From NCBI RefSeq assembly GCF_900129555.1, contig NZ_FQWC01000002.1, forward strand, positions 1 to 64,000: a stretch of 64,000 bases of DNA, written 5' to 3'. The notes under the pieces are model-generated. The model ran no database searches. It was not told where the DNA came from and was given only the letters and a program-made list of their open reading frames with translations. The position numbers and the translations under genes are program-made. Shown piece by piece: positions 1-9,807 of this stretch. Source of the DNA: Flavobacterium defluvii (GTDB taxonomy: Bacteria > Bacteroidota > Bacteroidia > Flavobacteriales > Flavobacteriaceae). Numbering within the stretch: the first letter of the stretch is position 1; every line of letters begins with the position of its first letter.

Positions 1-216
1 ATGGCGGTGCCAATGAGTCCGGATCAGGTTTTGGCAAAACGCCACGGAATATTCAAACACCAATCACAGAAAGACGGTGTTGTGTTTCAGGGAACAGACG
101 CAAGAGAATTTTGGCAGAGAGCCGAAGACCGAAACAGCGAAACAGCAGCTTTGTATCAGCAGTTAGGTTTAGCAACTTACGCAGCCATGGAAGCTTTCGT
201 GAGATGGCATTACTAA
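1..216 (+). CDS. nagB: Glucosamine-6-phosphate deaminase (NagB-like, long form), C-terminal fragment
   Basis: This is the last 71 codons of a gene that begins before the window, so the first ATG seen is internal. The tail (MAVPMSP, KHQSQ, FWQRAEDRN, LGLATYAAMEAFV) closely matches what I remember of the C-terminus of the long Bacteroidota NagB proteins. Those carry an N-terminal deaminase/isomerase domain followed by a PIG-L/LmbE-like deacetylase domain. The family converts glucosamine-6-phosphate to fructose-6-phosphate and ammonia in the cytoplasm, which links amino-sugar catabolism to glycolysis. The catalytic part lies outside the window, so activity cannot be judged here. Confidence 0.8.
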   Translation: MAVPMSPDQVLAKRHGIFKHQSQKDGVVFQGTDAREFWQRAEDRNSETAALYQQLGLATYAAMEAFVRWHY

Positions 217-443
217 GATTCTAAGTTGCTAAGGTTCTATGGCATTAAGATTTTATTCGTTATAACTTGAGCGATAGCGAACTGGCGAAGCAATTCACCA
301 ATGCATTTAAAATAATTTGTGAATTTGCGGCGAAAATCATTTAAATCTTTTTAATCTGTGGCAAATTAATAATAGCTTTGCATACAATTGAAGCAAGAAG
401 AGAGACTTATTCTTTTTTCTTGCTTCTTTTTTCTTCTAAAACT
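217..443. repeat. Intergenic stretch with Flavobacterium-type degenerate repeats
   Basis: This non-coding stretch lies between the nagB tail and the DUF3820 gene. It starts with a word like AGATTCTAAGTTGCTAAGG, which recurs in inverted, degenerate form at about 22390-22425. It ends with a word like AATCTTTTTAATCTGTGGC. From memory, such 'ttgctaag/ttctaag' and 'atctgtggc' words are scattered between genes in Flavobacterium genomes. No ORF, tRNA or clear hairpin was found. Confidence 0.45.
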
Positions 444-680
444 ATGGAACAAGACAAAAAACTTCTCATAAAATTAGCTCACACCAAAATGCCTTTCGGG
501 AAATACGAAGGACGATTTTTAATCGATTTACCTGAATATTACGTAGTTTGGTATCATAATAAAGGTTTTCCAAAAGGTGAATTAGGACAGCAGCTGCAGC
601 TTATTTACGAATTAAAATTAAACGGTTTAGAAGAGTTAATCCGAAATATAAAAAAGCAGTATCCGAAAGGTAATAGTTAA
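444..680 (+). CDS. DUF3820 family protein
   Basis: A 78-residue soluble protein. The MPFGKYEGR motif near residue 13, the LIDLPEYYVVWY segment, then GFPKGELG and a C-terminal LKLNGLEELI are the family signature of DUF3820 (putative quorum-sensing-regulated factor). The molecular role is unknown. I chose the ATG at 444 (MEQDKK...). An upstream in-frame TTG at 378 would add 22 residues that do not belong to the family. The gene stands alone, with a promoter for the next gene shortly after its stop. Confidence 0.8.
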   Translation: MEQDKKLLIKLAHTKMPFGKYEGRFLIDLPEYYVVWYHNKGFPKGELGQQLQLIYELKLNGLEELIRNIKKQYPKGNS

Positions 681-704
681 CGAAATACGAGTTTTAATTG
701 TTAG

Positions 705-712
705 TAACTTTG
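705..712 (+). promoter_or_regulatory. Putative -7 promoter box (TAnnTTTG)
   Basis: TAACTTTG matches the Bacteroidota sigma-A -7 consensus TAnnTTTG and lies about 60 nt before the ATG of the next gene. I see no TTG -33 box at the right distance, so this is a motif match only. Confidence 0.4.
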
Positions 713-774
713 TTTCAGGGAATTAACATTTTTGAGGTGTTTTTATATTTTTACAGTAAATATTAAAGACCTAA

Positions 775-1191
775 ATGATGGAAAACAATTCCCAACAATC
801 AAAACCAGGAGAAAGCCAAGGCAGATATGCAATAATACTTGCTGTATTGGCACTTATTTTTGTTTTTGTACCACATTTTGCTTTTAAAATAGCTTATATA
901 GTATTGGCTGTTTTTGCCATAATTTTGGGAGCAGTTGGTTTATCTCAGGCAAAAAAAGCAAACATTTCAACTTCGATTGCTAAAATTGGAATGTGGATGG
1001 GAATTGGACTGATTTTCATTCCATTGGTAATATATTTTTCTATCTTTTTTGCTGCCAAATCTGATTATTTAAGAAATAAAATGTCTCAAGATAAGGTTGA
1101 AGCTATAAAAGAGGATATGAAACGCCATCGCGATTCTGTAATGAAAACTGAAAAAATAATTCAAGATACTACTCAGGTTCAAAATAAATAA
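775..1191 (+). CDS. Small integral membrane protein (DUF4190-like)
   Basis: A 138-residue protein. A short polar N-terminus (MMENNSQQSKPGES) is followed by hydrophobic segments at about residues 18-34, 38-60 and 72-94, then a charged, lysine-rich cytoplasmic-looking tail. The layout, with small residues and GLSQAKKA between helices, recalls DUF4190 membrane proteins, but the match is weak. No catalytic motif is visible. The second ATG at 778 is an equally good start. It stands alone between DUF3820 and pyrG, preceded by a TAnnTTTG box. Confidence 0.6.
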   Translation: MMENNSQQSKPGESQGRYAIILAVLALIFVFVPHFAFKIAYIVLAVFAIILGAVGLSQAKKANISTSIAKIGMWMGIGLIFIPLVIYFSIFFAAKSDYLRNKMSQDKVEAIKEDMKRHRDSVMKTEKIIQDTTQVQNK

Positions 1192-1337
1192 TTTTTACCA
1201 TTGCATAAGTAGTAATATCCAAAGCCAGTTTAAAGATATTTCTTAAAAATACTCCTAATAAAAGCTTAAAATTATTGATTATAAAACCAAGTAATCAATC
1301 TGTTTAAAAATTTGTAAATTATCTCATTCTCGAATAG

Positions 1338-3020
<1,683 letters not shown>

Positions 3021-3100
3021 TAATTAATATTCCGGAAGATGTAACTTTTGAGTAAAACTCATAACTAATAGGCTTCGAAGAATAACTTTTTTAAATAATA

Positions 3101-5014
3101 ATGGAAGAAAAAAAATTAGACCTTAATTCAATCATTGGTTTTGTATTGATATTCGGAATTTTGATTTGGATAATGTACCAAAACAAACCTTCTGAAAAAG
3201 AAATTGCTGCTGAAAAAGCCAAGAAAGAATTAGTAGCTAAACAAGAAGCTCAGGCAAAAGCTGATAGAGCTAAAACTGCTGTTGTACCAACTGCTGCTGT
3301 AACGCCAGGTGATACAGTTCAATTAGCACAATTACAAAAAACTTTAGGCGGTTTTGCATATTCTGCTACACTTCCTTCTGCAAAAGAATCTTTTACAACT
3401 ATCGAAAACGAGAAAGTAAAACTTAAAATTGCTAATAAAGGTGGTTATATTGTTGAAGCAACTTTAAAAGAATTCGAAAAATTTAGAAAAGGTTCTGGAG
3501 AATTAGTTGAGTTAATTAAAAACAATAATTCAAACTTAAATTTACAGCTTCTTACAACAGATAACAGAACATTAAATTCTAAAGATTTATATTTTGAACC
3601 AACATTAGAAAAAGTTGGTGCAGATCAGGTTTTATCAATGCGTTTAAAAGCCGGTGCAAACGAATTCTTAGAATATAAATATGTTTTAAAACCAAACGAT
3701 TACTTAGTTGGTTTTGATATCCGTTCTCAAGGTTTAAATAAAGTTTTAAATTCTGCTAAACCTTTAGATTTACAATGGGATTTAAAAACTTACAGAAACG
3801 AAAAAAGTGTTTCTTATGAAAATCGTTATGCCGAAATTTATTATAACTACGAAGAAGGAAAAGAAAGCTACGTAGGGCAGGGAGATCTTAAAGAAGAAAC
3901 ACCTGATAAAGTTGAATATATTGCATTTAAACAGCACTTTTTTGCTACAATTTTAAAAACCGATACGGCTTTTGAAAAAGCAAATTTAGTTTCTGAAAAC
4001 TTAGTTAAAGACGATAAAATCGATACGGTTTTTACAAAACAATTTAAAGCAACCGTTCCTTTGGCTTTCTCTAGTGGAGAAATTAATTATAAAATGCATT
4101 TGTATTTTGGACCTGCAGATTATAAAGTCTTAAAATCGTACGATAAAAATTTCGAAAAAATTATTCCACTAGGATGGGGAATTTTCGGATGGATTAACAA
4201 ATTAATTTTCGTTCCGTTATTCGGTTTCTTAAGTTCAACTATTGGATTGTCTTTAGGAATTGCGATCATTATTTTTACAATAATTATCAAATTGGCAATG
4301 TCGCCAATTACCTATAAATCATTCTTGTCTCAGGCTAAAATGAAAGTTTTAAGACCTGATATCAATGAGTTGGGAGAGAAATACAAAAAAGACCCAATGA
4401 AAAAACAACAGGAAACAATGAAACTGTACAACAAAGCAGGAGTAAACCCAATGGCAGGATGTATTCCGGCGTTGATTCAGCTTCCTTTTATGTATGCATC
4501 GTTCCAGTTTTTTCCAGCAGCTTTTGAGTTAAGACAAAAAGGATTCCTTTGGGCAGACGATTTATCATCTTTTGACTCTGTTGTAAAATTACCATTCCAC
4601 ATTCCATTATATGGAGATCATATCAGTTTGTTCCCAATTTTGGCAGCAATTGCAATTTTCTTCTACATGAAAATGACTTCTGGAGATCAGCAGATGGCAG
4701 CGCCTCAACAGGAAGGTATGCCGGATATGGCAAAAATGATGAAAATCATGATTTATGTTTCGCCATTAATGATGTTAATTTTCTTCAACAGTTACGGTGC
4801 AGGATTGAGTTTATACAACTTTATTTCAAACTTAATTACAATCGGAATTATGTTTGTTATCAAAAACTATATTGTCGACAGCGAGAAAATTCACGCGCAG
4901 ATTCAGGAAAACAAATTAAAAGAGCCTAAAAAGCCAAGTAAATTCCAACAGCGTCTTCAGGAAGTAATGGAGCAGCAGGAAGCAGCTAAAAAAACTCAAA
5001 ATAAAAAGAAATAA
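3101..5014 (+). CDS. yidC: Membrane protein insertase YidC
   Basis: A 637-residue inner-membrane insertase that places newly made proteins in the membrane, alone or with SecYEG. An N-terminal membrane anchor (about residues 9-25) is followed by a charged Ala/Lys linker and a large periplasmic beta-domain to about residue 350. The conserved 60KD_IMP core then carries the remaining helices, with LFGFLSSTIGLSLG, the cytoplasmic loop around PMKKQQETMKLY and NPMAGCIPALIQLPF. The C-terminus is basic (QRLQEVMEQQ, KKTQNKKK), as expected for ribosome contact. It follows pyrG and ends at a strong hairpin terminator. Confidence 0.97.
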   Translation: MEEKKLDLNSIIGFVLIFGILIWIMYQNKPSEKEIAAEKAKKELVAKQEAQAKADRAKTAVVPTAAVTPGDTVQLAQLQKTLGGFAYSATLPSAKESFTTIENEKVKLKIANKGGYIVEATLKEFEKFRKGSGELVELIKNNNSNLNLQLLTTDNRTLNSKDLYFEPTLEKVGADQVLSMRLKAGANEFLEYKYVLKPNDYLVGFDIRSQGLNKVLNSAKPLDLQWDLKTYRNEKSVSYENRYAEIYYNYEEGKESYVGQGDLKEETPDKVEYIAFKQHFFATILKTDTAFEKANLVSENLVKDDKIDTVFTKQFKATVPLAFSSGEINYKMHLYFGPADYKVLKSYDKNFEKIIPLGWGIFGWINKLIFVPLFGFLSSTIGLSLGIAIIIFTIIIKLAMSPITYKSFLSQAKMKVLRPDINELGEKYKKDPMKKQQETMKLYNKAGVNPMAGCIPALIQLPFMYASFQFFPAAFELRQKGFLWADDLSSFDSVVKLPFHIPLYGDHISLFPILAAIAIFFYMKMTSGDQQMAAPQQEGMPDMAKMMKIMIYVSPLMMLIFFNSYGAGLSLYNFISNLITIGIMFVIKNYIVDSEKIHAQIQENKLKEPKKPSKFQQRLQEVMEQQEAAKKTQNKKK

Positions 5015-5020
5015 AAAACT

Positions 5021-5047
5021 AAAAATCCCGATTAAATCGGGATTTTT
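5021..5047 (+). terminator. Rho-independent terminator after yidC
   Basis: A 12-bp perfect stem (AAAAATCCCGAT paired with ATCGGGATTTTT) with a 3-nt loop and a T run, starting 7 nt after the yidC stop codon. Confidence 0.9.
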
Positions 5048-5069
5048 TAATTTATAGAAATATCTTCCT

Positions 5070-5099
5070 TTTGAAAAAGGAATGAATATTTTAACTTTG
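5070..5099 (+). promoter_or_regulatory. Promoter of the YwqK-like gene (TTTG-N18-TAACTTTG)
   Basis: TTTG at 5070-5073 and TAACTTTG at 5092-5099 are 18 nt apart. Together they fit the Flavobacterium -33/-7 consensus (TTG, 17-23 nt, TAnnTTTG). The leader to the ATG at 5159 would be about 53 nt. Confidence 0.65.
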
Positions 5100-5158
5100 A
5101 GAAAAACAATTATACTTTATGAAACGAATTTTCGTTTTAGTTTAAAATTAAATAAAAT

Positions 5159-5878
5159 ATGATTTCTAAAAGACTGATAACCGGACTTGTATTATTAAAT
5201 GTCTTCATCTTAAATGCTCAAACCGAATTTAATAAATTAGATTCTAACGGAAAAAAAGACGGCGTATGGAAAGGAGTTTATGAGGAATCCAAGCGTCCGC
5301 GCTACGAAGGAACTTTTGTTCACGGAAAGGAAACCGGAATTTTTAAATTTTTTGATGATACCAAAAAAGGAGATGTGATTGCAACACGTGATTTTACTGC
5401 AAATGACGGAACATCATATACAATTTTTTATGACCAGAATAAAAATATAGTAAGCGAAGGGAAAGAAGTTGGGAAAGTTAGGGAAGGAGAATGGAAATAT
5501 TATCACAAGGCTTCTAAAGTTTTGATGACTTCTGAAACGTACAAAAATGGAAAACTAGATGGTGTGCGAACTGTTTATTATCCTAATGCGAAAGTTGCTG
5601 AAGAAATGACGTATGTAAATGGTATAAAAGAAGGAAAGTATAGAAAACTTGGACAAAACGGAACTATTCAGGAAGAGTCTTTTTATAAAAACAATGAATA
5701 TAACGGCGGTGCAGTTTTTTATGACGCAGACGGAGCAGTTGCTTCAAAAGGGAAATTTGTAAATGGTAAAAAAGCCGGAATCTGGCAGTTTTATACAAAA
5801 GGGAAATTGAAAGAAATAAACATGAGCGACCCAAAACAAAGTTATAAAGCTGACTCAAAACCTAAAATGAGCAATTAA
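5159..5878 (+). CDS. Secreted YwqK-like / MORN-variant repeat protein
   Basis: A 239-residue exported protein with a signal peptide ending near ILNAQ (residues 1-21). The rest is a run of 'GxKxGxWxxYYxxGxxxxExxYxNGKxDG' units, for example GKETGIFKFF, REGEWKYY, GKLDGVRTVYY, GIKEGKYRK and GKKAGIWQFY. This is the repeat of the YwqK 'toxin-antitoxin antitoxin' family, a MORN-like beta repeat. The annotated antitoxin label has no support here, and such proteins in Bacteroidota are mostly envelope proteins of unknown role. A much longer relative is encoded at 16752-20006. It has its own promoter and a terminator-like inverted repeat downstream. Confidence 0.8.
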   Translation: MISKRLITGLVLLNVFILNAQTEFNKLDSNGKKDGVWKGVYEESKRPRYEGTFVHGKETGIFKFFDDTKKGDVIATRDFTANDGTSYTIFYDQNKNIVSEGKEVGKVREGEWKYYHKASKVLMTSETYKNGKLDGVRTVYYPNAKVAEEMTYVNGIKEGKYRKLGQNGTIQEESFYKNNEYNGGAVFYDADGAVASKGKFVNGKKAGIWQFYTKGKLKEINMSDPKQSYKADSKPKMSN

Positions 5879-5900
5879 AATATTTGAAGAATTAAATTTT

Positions 5901-5956
5901 TCAGCCACGAATTCACGAATTTGTTATAAAACTAAAATTTGTGAATTCGTGGCTGA
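5901..5956 (+). terminator. Long inverted repeat acting as terminator, part of a dispersed repeat family
   Basis: TCAGCCACGAATTCAC (5901-5916) pairs perfectly with GTGAATTCGTGGCTGA (5941-5956), and pairing extends further inward with one bulge. A run of eight T follows, so it can terminate the upstream gene. The words 'ATTCGTGGC' and 'ATTCGTGAA' recur in other intergenic stretches here (for example 24755-24780), which suggests a repeat family. Confidence 0.75.
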
Positions 5957-6005
5957 TTTTTTTTGTGTAATTGTTTAAATTTGATTGAGCTAATATTTTG
6001 ATTCA

Positions 6006-6563
6006 ATGGATTTAAACGAACTTATCGGACGATTTTTATTGTTGTTTTTTTCGATTTTGATTTTGTATTTTTTCTCAAACAGAAAAGATAACGAAACCAT
6101 AAATCCATTAATGGTTATTGTTGGGCTTTGTACATTTTCGCTTTGTTATTTGTTTACAAAAATTGAAATCGGCGTTGGTATTGGTTTTGGTTTGTTTGCC
6201 ATTTTTTCAATTCTAAGATTTCGTACACAATCGTTTACTGTAAATGCGATTATTTTTCTTTTTGCCACAATTACACTTTCTATTTTAGATATTATGTATC
6301 CATTTGAAAAAATAGAATTACTGCTGTTTTTTCAAATTATTATAATTGGTTTTTATGTTGCAGCTTCGATTATTGTAAATCGAAAAGCTTCAAAATACCT
6401 GAATACTGTTGATGTAAAAATTGCTTTTGCAGGTAATTTTTCTTTAGAAAATGGAAATATTCGCAAAGCAGTTCAGGAAAAAATAAATATTCAGGATTTT
6501 GATTTTAAAATTGTTTTGATCAATACGGTAACCAGCGAAATTGATCTTTTGGTTTTTTATTAA
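6006..6563 (+). CDS. DUF4956 family membrane protein
   Basis: A 185-residue protein with four hydrophobic segments in the first 125 residues and a soluble C-terminal alpha/beta part (KIAFAGNFSLENG...). The segment GFGLFAIFSILRFRTQSF is the signature of DUF4956. Members are often encoded beside VTC-type polyphosphate polymerases or CotH proteins. No such partner is visible here, and the closest gene, the dikinase-like one, converges from the other strand. The two stop codons share the bases TTAA at 6560-6563, so there is no room for a terminator between them. Function unknown. Confidence 0.75.
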   Translation: MDLNELIGRFLLLFFSILILYFFSNRKDNETINPLMVIVGLCTFSLCYLFTKIEIGVGIGFGLFAIFSILRFRTQSFTVNAIIFLFATITLSILDIMYPFEKIELLLFFQIIIIGFYVAASIIVNRKASKYLNTVDVKIAFAGNFSLENGNIRKAVQEKINIQDFDFKIVLINTVTSEIDLLVFY

Positions 6564-8437
6564 TCATTAAACGGACGTACTTGTTTGATGTATAAATCCC
6601 GATCTTCGCCCACAATTTTGAATTCAATATCTACTGGATGAAATGAATTTTTCCTCCAATAGCGATACATTTTTTCTTCTATCTTTTTGCTTACCAGAAA
6701 AAGCCTGCTCATTTCTTTTCGGCTTAATAAAGGTTCATTATTATTGAGATTTGAGTTTGAAGTATAGTCAACATCAAAATCGTCATCATTTGTTCCAGAA
6801 TTAAAATGATAAGCCACAAACTGTTCGCATATTTCTCCTTTTGCAGGTTTTACAACTGAGTTTTCACCTTTTTGGATATTAACCGTGATTCCCGGAAAAT
6901 TGTCTCTAAAAATGTTTTTGGTTATAATAACGCCATTTGCCAATTCATCGGGAAAAGAACGATGAACCAAAACGCCCATTGCAATATTTTCCTGATCGAT
7001 TCCAAAAAGTTCTCTTTCGTTATACGAAGCTTCGTTCCAAACGCTTGCCCAAACTTGTTTAATTGCTTTTTCAAAAGTTTTAACGCTGTCGCCGATAATT
7101 CCGGTTTTCGAATCGTATAATCCAGCGCCGTTAAATTCGTCCAGATCCTCTGCATTTGTTGATGATCGAAACCTGAAGTTTTTAAATTTAGCGTCTTTAA
7201 AAGCCAAATTTAGCTTCGAAATTAATTCAGGATCAATAGGTTCTTTTTTAATAGCGTCGCGAATTTTTTTCAATTGCTTACTTATCCAAACTGCCGAATC
7301 TTTTTTAGTAGATTCTAAAAGTTCTTTTATTAAAGGAGATATTGACTCTTTTTGAATGTGTTTGGTATAATAATAAAAAGGAATGGCATGCGCATTTTCC
7401 GGAACTTTAAAAGGAATTTCTTTCGAAATCGCAATCAAATACGCCATATTTTGTGCTTTTGAACCAATGTAATTAACTCCTTTTTTTGGAATTTTAGACA
7501 AATCGACTAAATCCGTAACGGTATTATCAATGATTAGTTTTTTCTTTTTTGAATTTGTTTTAATAACAATTTTTTTATCAGTTTCTTTTATAAAAAAAGT
7601 GTCAACCTGAATTTTCAACTCTACTTTTTTAGAAAGTAATTTTTTTATGTTTTCATCTTTTAATGCCAATGTATAAGCCATAATTGGAATTTTCCTGTTT
7701 TTTCCTAAAATTACCAAATGACTTAACGGAGTCTGAAGTTCATTAACAATAATTCCTCTTACGTTTGGCAGAATTTCCGGCGTTCCGTCTAAAACAATAA
7801 TTTCATCAGGATTTGGTTTGGTTTTATCCAAATCTTTGATTTTGTATTCTTTTAGAATTCCGACATTAGTTCCGGAAACAACTTCCTGATATTGTATTTC
7901 ATTAAAAATATAATCTGATTTTACGCATGGAATTTTGAATTGTTCTAAACCAAACCATTCCATTTGATCTGGATTATTTAGATAAAACTTTAAATCATCT
8001 TTGATAAAAGTTGAATTTTTAACGAGATTAAAAAAGCGTTCTATCTGCTCAATTGGCATTCTGTCTGAAGCCGCCAATTCAAAAATCCATTTATCTGTTC
8101 CTTTAATGTGGTTCAGATTTCCTAATAGAAAATCTCGATTTTTTAAAGTGTTACTATAATTTTCATTATTAAAAACTTCTAAATCATAATTGTATCGCAA
8201 ATAGTTAACCACAAAATCATAATGAAGCGGAATTAAAGTACTGTTGAAATAATACATTTTTTGTTTTCTCAAATCGTAAATAACTTTTACAGATTCGATA
8301 TTCGAAAATTTATCAGATAATGGTTTTCCTCTAAAAGCCTTGTAAGCATTATAATCCTGCAGCGTAGAAGAATACTTTTGCGCATTCACAGACACAAACA
8401 TTAGAAGGAAAAACAAGCTGTAAAGAGACTTTTTCAT
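6560..8437 (-). CDS. Exported PEP-synthase / water-dikinase-like protein
   Basis: A 625-residue protein. The ATG at 8437 gives a classic signal peptide (MKKSLYSLFFLLMFVSVNAQ); an upstream ORF extension would bury it. The C-terminal half (about residues 330-625) is a PPDK/PEP-synthase ATP-grasp domain, with GSKAQNMAYL, FRSSTNAEDL (Arg424), GAGLYDS, VWASVWNEASY and a final DIEFK...LYIKQVRPF. Ahead of it, at about residues 215-260, lies a phosphohistidine-like segment (TPLSHLVILGKNRKIP, His240). PEP synthase and PPDK have this domain after the ATP-grasp domain, while plant glucan water dikinases have it before. The enzyme would use ATP, which is odd for an exported protein. The substrate is unknown. 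Confidence 0.75.
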   Translation of the reverse strand: MKKSLYSLFFLLMFVSVNAQKYSSTLQDYNAYKAFRGKPLSDKFSNIESVKVIYDLRKQKMYYFNSTLIPLHYDFVVNYLRYNYDLEVFNNENYSNTLKNRDFLLGNLNHIKGTDKWIFELAASDRMPIEQIERFFNLVKNSTFIKDDLKFYLNNPDQMEWFGLEQFKIPCVKSDYIFNEIQYQEVVSGTNVGILKEYKIKDLDKTKPNPDEIIVLDGTPEILPNVRGIIVNELQTPLSHLVILGKNRKIPIMAYTLALKDENIKKLLSKKVELKIQVDTFFIKETDKKIVIKTNSKKKKLIIDNTVTDLVDLSKIPKKGVNYIGSKAQNMAYLIAISKEIPFKVPENAHAIPFYYYTKHIQKESISPLIKELLESTKKDSAVWISKQLKKIRDAIKKEPIDPELISKLNLAFKDAKFKNFRFRSSTNAEDLDEFNGAGLYDSKTGIIGDSVKTFEKAIKQVWASVWNEASYNERELFGIDQENIAMGVLVHRSFPDELANGVIITKNIFRDNFPGITVNIQKGENSVVKPAKGEICEQFVAYHFNSGTNDDDFDVDYTSNSNLNNNEPLLSRKEMSRLFLVSKKIEEKMYRYWRKNSFHPVDIEFKIVGEDRDLYIKQVRPFND

Positions 8438-8542
8438 GACCATTTTATTGAATATTAAAAGTAAGTATTTAAACAATAAGTTTTATCTACTGCGGGATTA
8501 TATAAACTAATTAAAAGGGATTAAATTTTCTAAAATATGGCG

Positions 8543-8550
8543 TATCTTTG
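8543..8550 (+). promoter_or_regulatory. Putative -7 promoter box for mnmA
   Basis: TATCTTTG matches TAnnTTTG and lies 29 nt upstream of the mnmA ATG. No good -33 TTG is visible. Confidence 0.55.
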
Positions 8551-8579
8551 CACCCTTATAAAAATATAAACATTTTAAA

Positions 8580-9764
8580 ATGAAACGAGTAGTTGTAGGT
8601 CTTTCTGGCGGAGTTGATTCTAGTGTTGCAGCTTATTTATTGCAGCAGCAGGGATACGAAGTTATTGGACTTTTTATGAAAAACTGGCACGATGATTCTG
8701 TTACCATTTCTAACGAATGTCCTTGGTTAGAAGATAGTAACGATGCTTTATTGGTTGCAGAAAAACTAGGAATACCGTTTCAGACAGTTGATTTAAGCGA
8801 AGAATACAAAGAAAAAATCGTTGACTATATGTTTAACGAATACGAAAAAGGAAGAACTCCAAATCCTGACGTGCTTTGTAACCGCGAAATCAAATTTGAT
8901 GTTTTTATGAAAATTGCTTTAAGTCTTGGTGCTGATTATGTGGCAACTGGGCATTACTGCCAAAAAAGCGAAATCGAAGTTGACGGAAAAACGGTTTATC
9001 AATTAATTGCCGGAAATGACGTAAACAAAGATCAGTCTTACTTTTTATGCCAATTATCACAAGAACAACTTTCTAAAGCTTTATTTCCAATAGGTGCTTT
9101 GACAAAACCTGAAGTTCGCCAAATTGCGGCTGAAATGGAATTGGTTACAGCCGAAAAGAAAGATTCTCAAGGACTTTGTTTCATTGGGAAAGTTCGTCTG
9201 CCAGAGTTTTTACAGCAAAAATTACAGCCAAAAGAAGGTAAAATTGTTCAGATTGACAAAAACGATCCAATTTATACTATAGAAAAAGAAGCTGATTCTT
9301 TAGAAGATGAACTAAAAATTGAAGCTCAAAAATTGAATTATCGTCCGGAAATGGGAAAATTTATGGGTAACCATCAGGGAGCGCATTATTTTACTGTTGG
9401 ACAAAGAAAAGGATTGAATGTGGGCGGAACTACAGATCCGTTATTTGTAATCGCTACAGATGTTGAAACTAATACCATTTACACAGGTTTAACAAGCAAT
9501 CACCCAGGATTATTCAAAAAAGCATTATTTGTTGGAGAATCTGAAGTACACTGGATTCGTGAAGACATGACTTTAAAACCTGGTGAAACAATGGAGGTAA
9601 TGGCGAGAATTCGTTATCGTCAGCCTTTGCAAAAAGCGACTTTACACCAATTTGAAGACGGAATGTATGTTTCTTTTGAAGAACCTCAGTCTGCCATTAC
9701 AGAAGGACAATTTGTGGCCTGGTATTTAGAAAATGAATTAGTTGGTTCGGGAGTAATTTCTTAG
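8580..9764 (+). CDS. mnmA: tRNA-specific 2-thiouridylase MnmA
   Basis: A 394-residue cytoplasmic enzyme that activates U34 of tRNA-Lys/Glu/Gln with ATP and transfers sulfur to make 2-thiouridine. The N-terminal PP-loop SGGVDSS is at residues 9-15. Catalytic Cys100 lies in NPDVLCN, and the sulfur-carrying Cys200 lies in [11 protein letters not shown]. The tRNA-contact motif [10 protein letters not shown] and NKDQSYFL are present, and the C-terminal beta-barrel domain is complete. The protein is slightly longer than E. coli MnmA (about 368). It is probably first in an operon, since the next three genes follow with gaps of 43, 8 and 20 bp. Confidence 0.97.
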   Translation: MKRVVVGLSGGVDSSVAAYLLQQQGYEVIGLFMKNWHDDSVTISNECPWLEDSNDALLVAEKLGIPFQTVDLSEEYKEKIVDYMFNEYEKGRTPNPDVLCNREIKFDVFMKIALSLGADYVATGHYCQKSEIEVDGKTVYQLIAGNDVNKDQSYFLCQLSQEQLSKALFPIGALTKPEVRQIAAEMELVTAEKKDSQGLCFIGKVRLPEFLQQKLQPKEGKIVQIDKNDPIYTIEKEADSLEDELKIEAQKLNYRPEMGKFMGNHQGAHYFTVGQRKGLNVGGTTDPLFVIATDVETNTIYTGLTSNHPGLFKKALFVGESEVHWIREDMTLKPGETMEVMARIRYRQPLQKATLHQFEDGMYVSFEEPQSAITEGQFVAWYLENELVGSGVIS

Positions 9765-9807
9765 CTTTATACTTTTTTAATGAGGTTTTCCTTTTAAAAG
9801 AGTATCT

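Noticed and set aside
5664-5858. 64-residue minus-strand ORF inside the YwqK-like gene
   Set aside because: A shadow of the plus-strand repeat gene, whose signal peptide and repeats are clear.
5159-5878. YwqK-like gene as part of a toxin-antitoxin system
   Set aside because: The name comes from automatic family labels. The protein is exported, no toxin gene is adjacent, and the repeats indicate an envelope protein.
6006-6563. DUF4956 gene as partner of a polyphosphate polymerase system
   Set aside because: No VTC-type polymerase or CotH gene lies beside it, and the neighbour on the other strand is a dikinase-like protein.
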